This document shows positions 60,388-64,000 of a stretch of 64,000 bases of DNA, one piece after another. The notes beneath the pieces were generated by a model. It saw only the letters and a list, made by a program, of their open reading frames with translations. It was not told where the DNA came from and did not search any database. The position numbers and the translations under genes are program-made. Source of the stretch: Nostoc sp. ATCC 53789 (GTDB lineage Bacteria > Cyanobacteriota > Cyanobacteriia > Cyanobacteriales > Nostocaceae). The stretch covers positions 682,001-746,000 of the forward strand of contig NZ_CP046703.1 in the NCBI RefSeq assembly GCF_009873495.1, in the 5' to 3' direction. Every line of letters begins with the position of its first letter. The first letter of the stretch is position 1.

Positions 60388-62001
60388 ATGAATGCTATTG
60401 AATTTCCGTGGCTAACAGCCATAATCCTCTTACCCTTGGTGGCTGCCTTAGCCATCCCCCTGATCCCAGACAAAGAAGGTAGAACTGTGCGGTGGTATGG
60501 TTTGGGAGTTGCGATCGCTGACTTTGCACTGATGATTTATGCCTTTTGGTATAAGTACGACTTTCAGAGTTCAAGACTCCAATTTGTAGAAAACTATCCT
60601 TGGATACCACAGTTAGGTTTGCATTGGGCTGTGGGGGTTGATGGTTTATCGATGCCCTTACTGCTTCTGACAGGCTTAATAAATACCCTCGCAATATTCG
60701 CGGCTTGGAAAGTTACCATCAAGCCGCGATTATTTTATGGTTTGATGTTAGCGATGTACAGCGCCCAGCTTGGCGTATTTGTCGCCCAGGATTTACTATT
60801 GTTTTTCCTAATGTGGGAAATCGAGTTAGTGCCGGTTTACCTGCTGATTTCCATTTGGGGAGGACAAAACCGCCGTTATGCGGCTACCAAATTCATTCTT
60901 TACACCGCCGCCGCATCAATATTTATCTTGATTGCCGGTTTTGCAATGGCATTCTCTGGAGATACCGTCACCTTCGATATGGCGACTCTGGGAATGAAAG
61001 AATACCCCAAAACCTTGGAATTGTTGGTTTATGCAGGTTTCTTAATTGCCTTCGGTGTAAAATTACCGATTTTCCCTTTACACACTTGGCTACCTGATGC
61101 CCACGGTGAAGCATCAGCACCCGGTTCGATGATTTTGGCTGGTGTGTTGTTAAAAATGGGTGGTTATGCTCTCATCCGCTTCAATGTGGAAATGTTGCCC
61201 AATGCCCATGTGACTTTTGCCCCAGTGCTGGCAATTTTGGGTGTAGTTAACATTGTCTACGGTGCTTGCTGTGCCTTCGCTCAAACCAATCTCAAACGGC
61301 GCTTGGCTTACTCTTCAATTGCCCACATGGGATTTGTGCTGATTGGGATTGCCTCCTACACAGAACTGGGTATCAGTGGTGCAGTATTACAGATGGTTTC
61401 CCACGGCTTGATTGCTGCTAGCTTGTTCTTCCTGTCTGGCGTAACTTACGATCGCACCCACACCTTGATGATGGATAAAATGGGTGGTATGGCCAAGGTA
61501 ATGCCTAAAACCTTTGCTCTGTTTACCATTGGTTCAATGGCTTCTCTCGCCTTACCCGGAATGAGTGGTTTTGTGGGTGAGTTGATGGTATTTCTCGGTA
61601 TCGCCACCAGTGATGTTTACAGTTCTAGCTTCAAAGTTGTAGTCGTGCTGCTGTCAGCCGTTGGCGTGATTTTGACACCAATTTATTTACTATCGATGTT
61701 GCGTCAAGTGTTCTACGGTGAGCAAAATGAAGAGTTGCACCTCGATGCTGTAATATCTGATGTCAAACCCCGCGAAATATTTATTACCGCTTGTTTGTTG
61801 CTGCCAATCATCGGTATCGGGTTTTATCCCAAATTGGCAACGCAGACTTATGATGTGAAGACAGTGGAATTAGCTGCTCATGCTCGTGAAGTTCTACCAG
61901 TTGTTGCTCATCAGCAACCATCAAGTCTGTACTCGCGGATTTTTACAGCACCAACATTGGCTACTTCTCAAGTTGAAAGTTCGATTAACATTTCTGAGTA
62001 A
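60388..62001 (+). CDS. ndhD: NAD(P)H dehydrogenase (NDH-1) subunit 4, NdhD
   Basis: 537 aa from ATG 60388 ([16 protein letters not shown]); a TTG four codons earlier (60376) is possible but family members start at the ATG. Fourteen membrane helices. Conserved: [19 protein letters not shown] (with the helix-5 Glu), [36 protein letters not shown] (the proton-channel Lys and the His preceding it), and [14 protein letters not shown]. NdhD is a proton-pumping membrane subunit of cyanobacterial NDH-1 complexes for respiration, cyclic electron flow and, in NdhD3/D4, CO2 uptake; the sequence is closer to NdhD1/D2-type. No other ndh gene is nearby. No terminator seen. Confidence 0.95.
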   Translation: MNAIEFPWLTAIILLPLVAALAIPLIPDKEGRTVRWYGLGVAIADFALMIYAFWYKYDFQSSRLQFVENYPWIPQLGLHWAVGVDGLSMPLLLLTGLINTLAIFAAWKVTIKPRLFYGLMLAMYSAQLGVFVAQDLLLFFLMWEIELVPVYLLISIWGGQNRRYAATKFILYTAAASIFILIAGFAMAFSGDTVTFDMATLGMKEYPKTLELLVYAGFLIAFGVKLPIFPLHTWLPDAHGEASAPGSMILAGVLLKMGGYALIRFNVEMLPNAHVTFAPVLAILGVVNIVYGACCAFAQTNLKRRLAYSSIAHMGFVLIGIASYTELGISGAVLQMVSHGLIAASLFFLSGVTYDRTHTLMMDKMGGMAKVMPKTFALFTIGSMASLALPGMSGFVGELMVFLGIATSDVYSSSFKVVVVLLSAVGVILTPIYLLSMLRQVFYGEQNEELHLDAVISDVKPREIFITACLLLPIIGIGFYPKLATQTYDVKTVELAAHAREVLPVVAHQQPSSLYSRIFTAPTLATSQVESSINISE

Positions 62002-62102
62002 ATTAACTTCCCATTAAGGGGACTGCAAGTAAATTCTAAATTATTAGGGCAATAAAGGGGTGGTTACATAACTACCCCTAAAATTTTGCCAAGATATATC
62101 CT

Positions 62103-62642
62103 ATGACCATTAACTTACCTATAGCCACAGAAATTACACCAATGGTCTTGCAATTGCAACCTGCGATCGCACTAACTGACGATCAGTTTTATGAACTTTG
62201 TCAACTAAACCGTGATTTTCGCATCGAACGCAATGCTGTTGGAGAATTAGTGATTATGCCCCCTACTGGTTCCGAAACTGATGAACGCAACTTTAACTTA
62301 GTTGGGCAGTTGTGGGTATGGACAAAGCAAGATGGTACAGGTGTAGGGTTTGGTTCCAGTGGTGGGTTTACTTTGCCCAATGGTGCGGTGCGTAGGCTTA
62401 GCCCGTCGTAGACATCGCCAGATGCAGCGTGGATAAAACGCGATCGCTGGGAGGCGATACCACCAGAACTGCGAAAAAAATTCGCACCGATTTGTCCTGA
62501 GTTTATGATTGAATTGCGTTCTGAGACTGATAACTTACAAGTTTTGCAAGACAAGATGCAAGAGTATATTGATAATGGCACGCAACTTGGTTGGTTAATT
62601 GATAGAAAACGTAAGGATTCAGGTCTAAACGAGAGGAATTAA
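62103..62642 (+). pseudogene. Uma2-family (DUF820) protein, broken by a small repeat and an IS66
   Basis: Residues 1-102 (LQPAIALTDDQFYELCQLNRD, LVIMPPTGSETDERN) and, in the same frame after a TAG at 62409, TSPDAAWIKRDRWEAIPPELRKKF, ICPEFMIELRSETDNLQVLQ and GTQLGWLIDRK. The extra AGGCTTAGCCCGTCGTAGACA (about 21 bases) between the VR and SPD codons carries the stop. The 3' end is then cut at 62611 by an IS66-type element, before the usual ending. Uma2 proteins have a restriction-endonuclease-like fold (D..ExK) and occur in many copies in cyanobacteria; this one is dead unless the stop is suppressed. Confidence 0.85.
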
Positions 62643-64000
62643 AGAAGGGGTCTGCACAGAAGAGTTAACCATCGCTTTGATAGCTTGGTCAAAAAACTCA
62701 ATTACAGAGCGTCCTTGACGGCGACAAGTTTGTATAACAGTCAATAAATTAGCAGTATCTTGGAATCGCTTCATAGAACGAGAACCACCACTGACTTTTC
62801 GTTTTGTGACTGCTAAACGTAATGTTCGTTCTGCTAAATTATTATCAGGGGGTATGTCCGGGTGGTCTAAGAAATACCACCATTGATGAGCTTTATTACG
62901 TAAGGAGCGTAAAAGTTTACCAGCTTCTCCTCCAGCTTTATCAATCCATGAATGAATGGAAGATTCAACTTTTATTTTAAACTCGGATGCCCAACTCCAG
63001 AACTCATCAATGTTTTTAGTTTGTTGGAAGAGAGCATAGTTTTTAAAACCTTCATCTATCAGGCTGACAAATGCTGACCCAATCTCTTTGTTATTCAAGC
63101 CAGGAATTAAGATGAGTTTCTTGAAGTGACGGCGTAAATGCGCCTGACATTTCTGTTGGGCTTTCACCGGATAACCGTTATAAGCACTAAAGTCATCAGA
63201 ACTGAGTACACCAGAGTAACTTGAACCCAAAATTGCCTCTAATTCGGCGCGAGAACGAGTATCAGCCGCATGAAATAAAGCGAAATCGGTATTGGCAAAA
63301 ATCCATAACCATTCTTTTACCCCTTTGATTACCCAAGGTGTTTCATCCGAATGGATATTCGGCTGGGTTTGTTTTATCCACTCTTTAAGGTTGTCAATAC
63401 TTTGAGCTACGGCACCATCTATTCGTTCATTTGTGGCTACTAAAGTCCCGACTCCAATTTCTATTTCACCCAGTTCCCACAACAATTCTTGTTGTTTCTC
63501 GTATGGTAAATGCCCGTAATTATTTATCCATCCCAAGAAAGCTTGCAGTCTGATTCCTATATCTTGTCCCGGTACTATTTCTGGCGACCAGTCTGCTGTT
63601 TGTTTTGACCCACACTCGCTGCAAATACAGGTATGTCTTTGATATTCTACGATTTCGATAGGTCTTTCTACCAACTGTGCTACTTGCTGGGTTTCTATTT
63701 TTATTGGTTCGTTACTGAATTCCTTTTGACCACAACAAAAACACACTTGCGGTCTTAATATCTCAAACCTATCTACTCTCCCAAAACCCTTTCTCGTTTT
63801 TCCCCGATGTCCTGGCTGTCCTCCTGGTTTCCGTTTTGGCGTTTCACTCTCCCCTGCTTCATCTTCAAGTTTTTTCTCGGTTTTTTTGAGGATGTCTGCC
63901 GACGGTGGTTTTGATGATGTTGTGCTGTCTAAGTCTCTACTAACTTTGAGTTTCTCTATTACAGATTCTAGTTCTATTACTCTGGATTTTAGCTGTTCTA
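62611..64000 (-). mobile_element. IS66-family element, right part outside window
   Basis: The visible end (GTAAGGATTCAGGTCTAAAC from 62611) begins with GTAAG, typical of IS66 termini, and truncates the Uma2 gene. It carries the large transposase gene; the tnpA/tnpB accessory genes and the other terminus would lie past 64000. Confidence 0.8.
62625..64000 (-). CDS. IS66-family transposase TnpC (5' end outside window)
   Basis: At least 458 codons, open to the edge; the listed GTG at 63746 is internal, as the same frame reads upstream through KPGGQPGHRGKTRKGFGRVD, a typical IS66 Lys/Gly-rich N-terminal motif. A zinc-finger (CFCCGQ, CICSECG) precedes the DDE domain: NIHSDETPWVIKG (Asp), VLSSDDFSAYNGYPV (Asp), DIPPDNNLAERTLRL (Glu), then SGGSRSMKRF. 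All catalytic motifs intact, so it may be active if complete. It is convergent with, and overlaps, the Uma2 remnant. Confidence 0.92.
   Translation of the reverse strand, partial: EQLKSRVIELESVIEKLKVSRDLDSTTSSKPPSADILKKTEKKLEDEAGESETPKRKPGGQPGHRGKTRKGFGRVDRFEILRPQVCFCCGQKEFSNEPIKIETQQVAQLVERPIEIVEYQRHTCICSECGSKQTADWSPEIVPGQDIGIRLQAFLGWINNYGHLPYEKQQELLWELGEIEIGVGTLVATNERIDGAVAQSIDNLKEWIKQTQPNIHSDETPWVIKGVKEWLWIFANTDFALFHAADTRSRAELEAILGSSYSGVLSSDDFSAYNGYPVKAQQKCQAHLRRHFKKLILIPGLNNKEIGSAFVSLIDEGFKNYALFQQTKNIDEFWSWASEFKIKVESSIHSWIDKAGGEAGKLLRSLRNKAHQWWYFLDHPDIPPDNNLAERTLRLAVTKRKVSGGSRSMKRFQDTANLLTVIQTCRRQGRSVIEFFDQAIKAMVNSSVQTPSLIPLV

Overview
The window comes from a filamentous, heterocyst-type cyanobacterium (Nostoc/Anabaena-like). 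The evidence is dense GCGATCGC (HIP1) octamers, a gas-vesicle gene cluster, phycocyanin alpha and beta genes, a cyanobacterial NdhD, many large hybrid histidine kinases, CHAT/DUF928/DUF1499/Uma2 families, and a genome crowded with insertion sequences and short dispersed repeats. No rRNA, tRNA or CRISPR array was seen. Gene calls rest on reading motifs by eye; no database search was run.

Layout. 1-8.9 kb: a gas-vesicle locus in which gvpN-gvpJ-gvpK-gvpF and a Cdc48-like AAA ATPase run leftward, gvpG runs rightward, and gvpV plus a two-lobed ArsA/Get3-like ATPase lie beyond a small interrupting block. The structural gene gvpA is not in the window. 9.1-16.4 kb: a decaying accessory/defence-like island with an nSTAND NTPase carrying 14 WD40 repeats, a DUF262/HNH restriction-type remnant split by an IS1634-family element (ends, 6-bp target duplication and restored reading frame all visible), a CPBP-protease pseudogene whose stop codon lies inside the catalytic motif, and TauD/IS5 scraps. 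16.5-24 kb: an RppA/RppB-type two-component system divergent from an RND efflux pair. 24-27.4 kb: a nest of transposons (an IS with GGACTTACGCA ends, cut by ISAs1, itself cut by a MITE and by an intact IS701-family IS). 27.6-33 kb: hspA, a DUF3011 protein, and a leftward redox-signalling operon (small protein, receiver/glutaredoxin-like/thioredoxin-reductase-like fusion, cNMP-binding histidine kinase). 33.5-39.3 kb: receiver fragments, an isolated cpcB-cpcA pair, a NifJ fragment and an IS110 transposase with a long 5' non-coding end. 39.4-46.4 kb: receiver, hybrid kinase and multi-receiver regulator, then a WD40 protein. 46.8-50.2 kb: small membrane proteins, rhodanese, DUF1499. 50.4-58.7 kb: a leftward CHAT-TPR / DUF928 / CHASE2-kinase / receiver-kinase signalling cluster. 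59.3-64 kb: a small membrane protein, ndhD, a Uma2 pseudogene and IS66.

Themes. (1) Repeats invade coding sequence: repeat-derived peptides or stops are visible in the WD40 protein, CHASE2 kinase, DUF1499 protein, NifJ fragment, Uma2 gene and the 3' end of the 893-aa kinase. (2) A MITE family with TTAGGACTTACGCA ends matches the left end of the IS at 24029, which suggests its mobilising transposase. (3) A 21-bp array with a conserved tail occurs twice, 20 kb apart. The most promising leads for new biology are the ArsA/Get3-like and Cdc48-like ATPases tied to gas-vesicle genes, the cysteine-less receiver/Grx/TrxR fusion with its kinase, the CHAT/DUF928/CHASE2 cluster, the homogenised WD40 array, and a possible IS110 bridge RNA.
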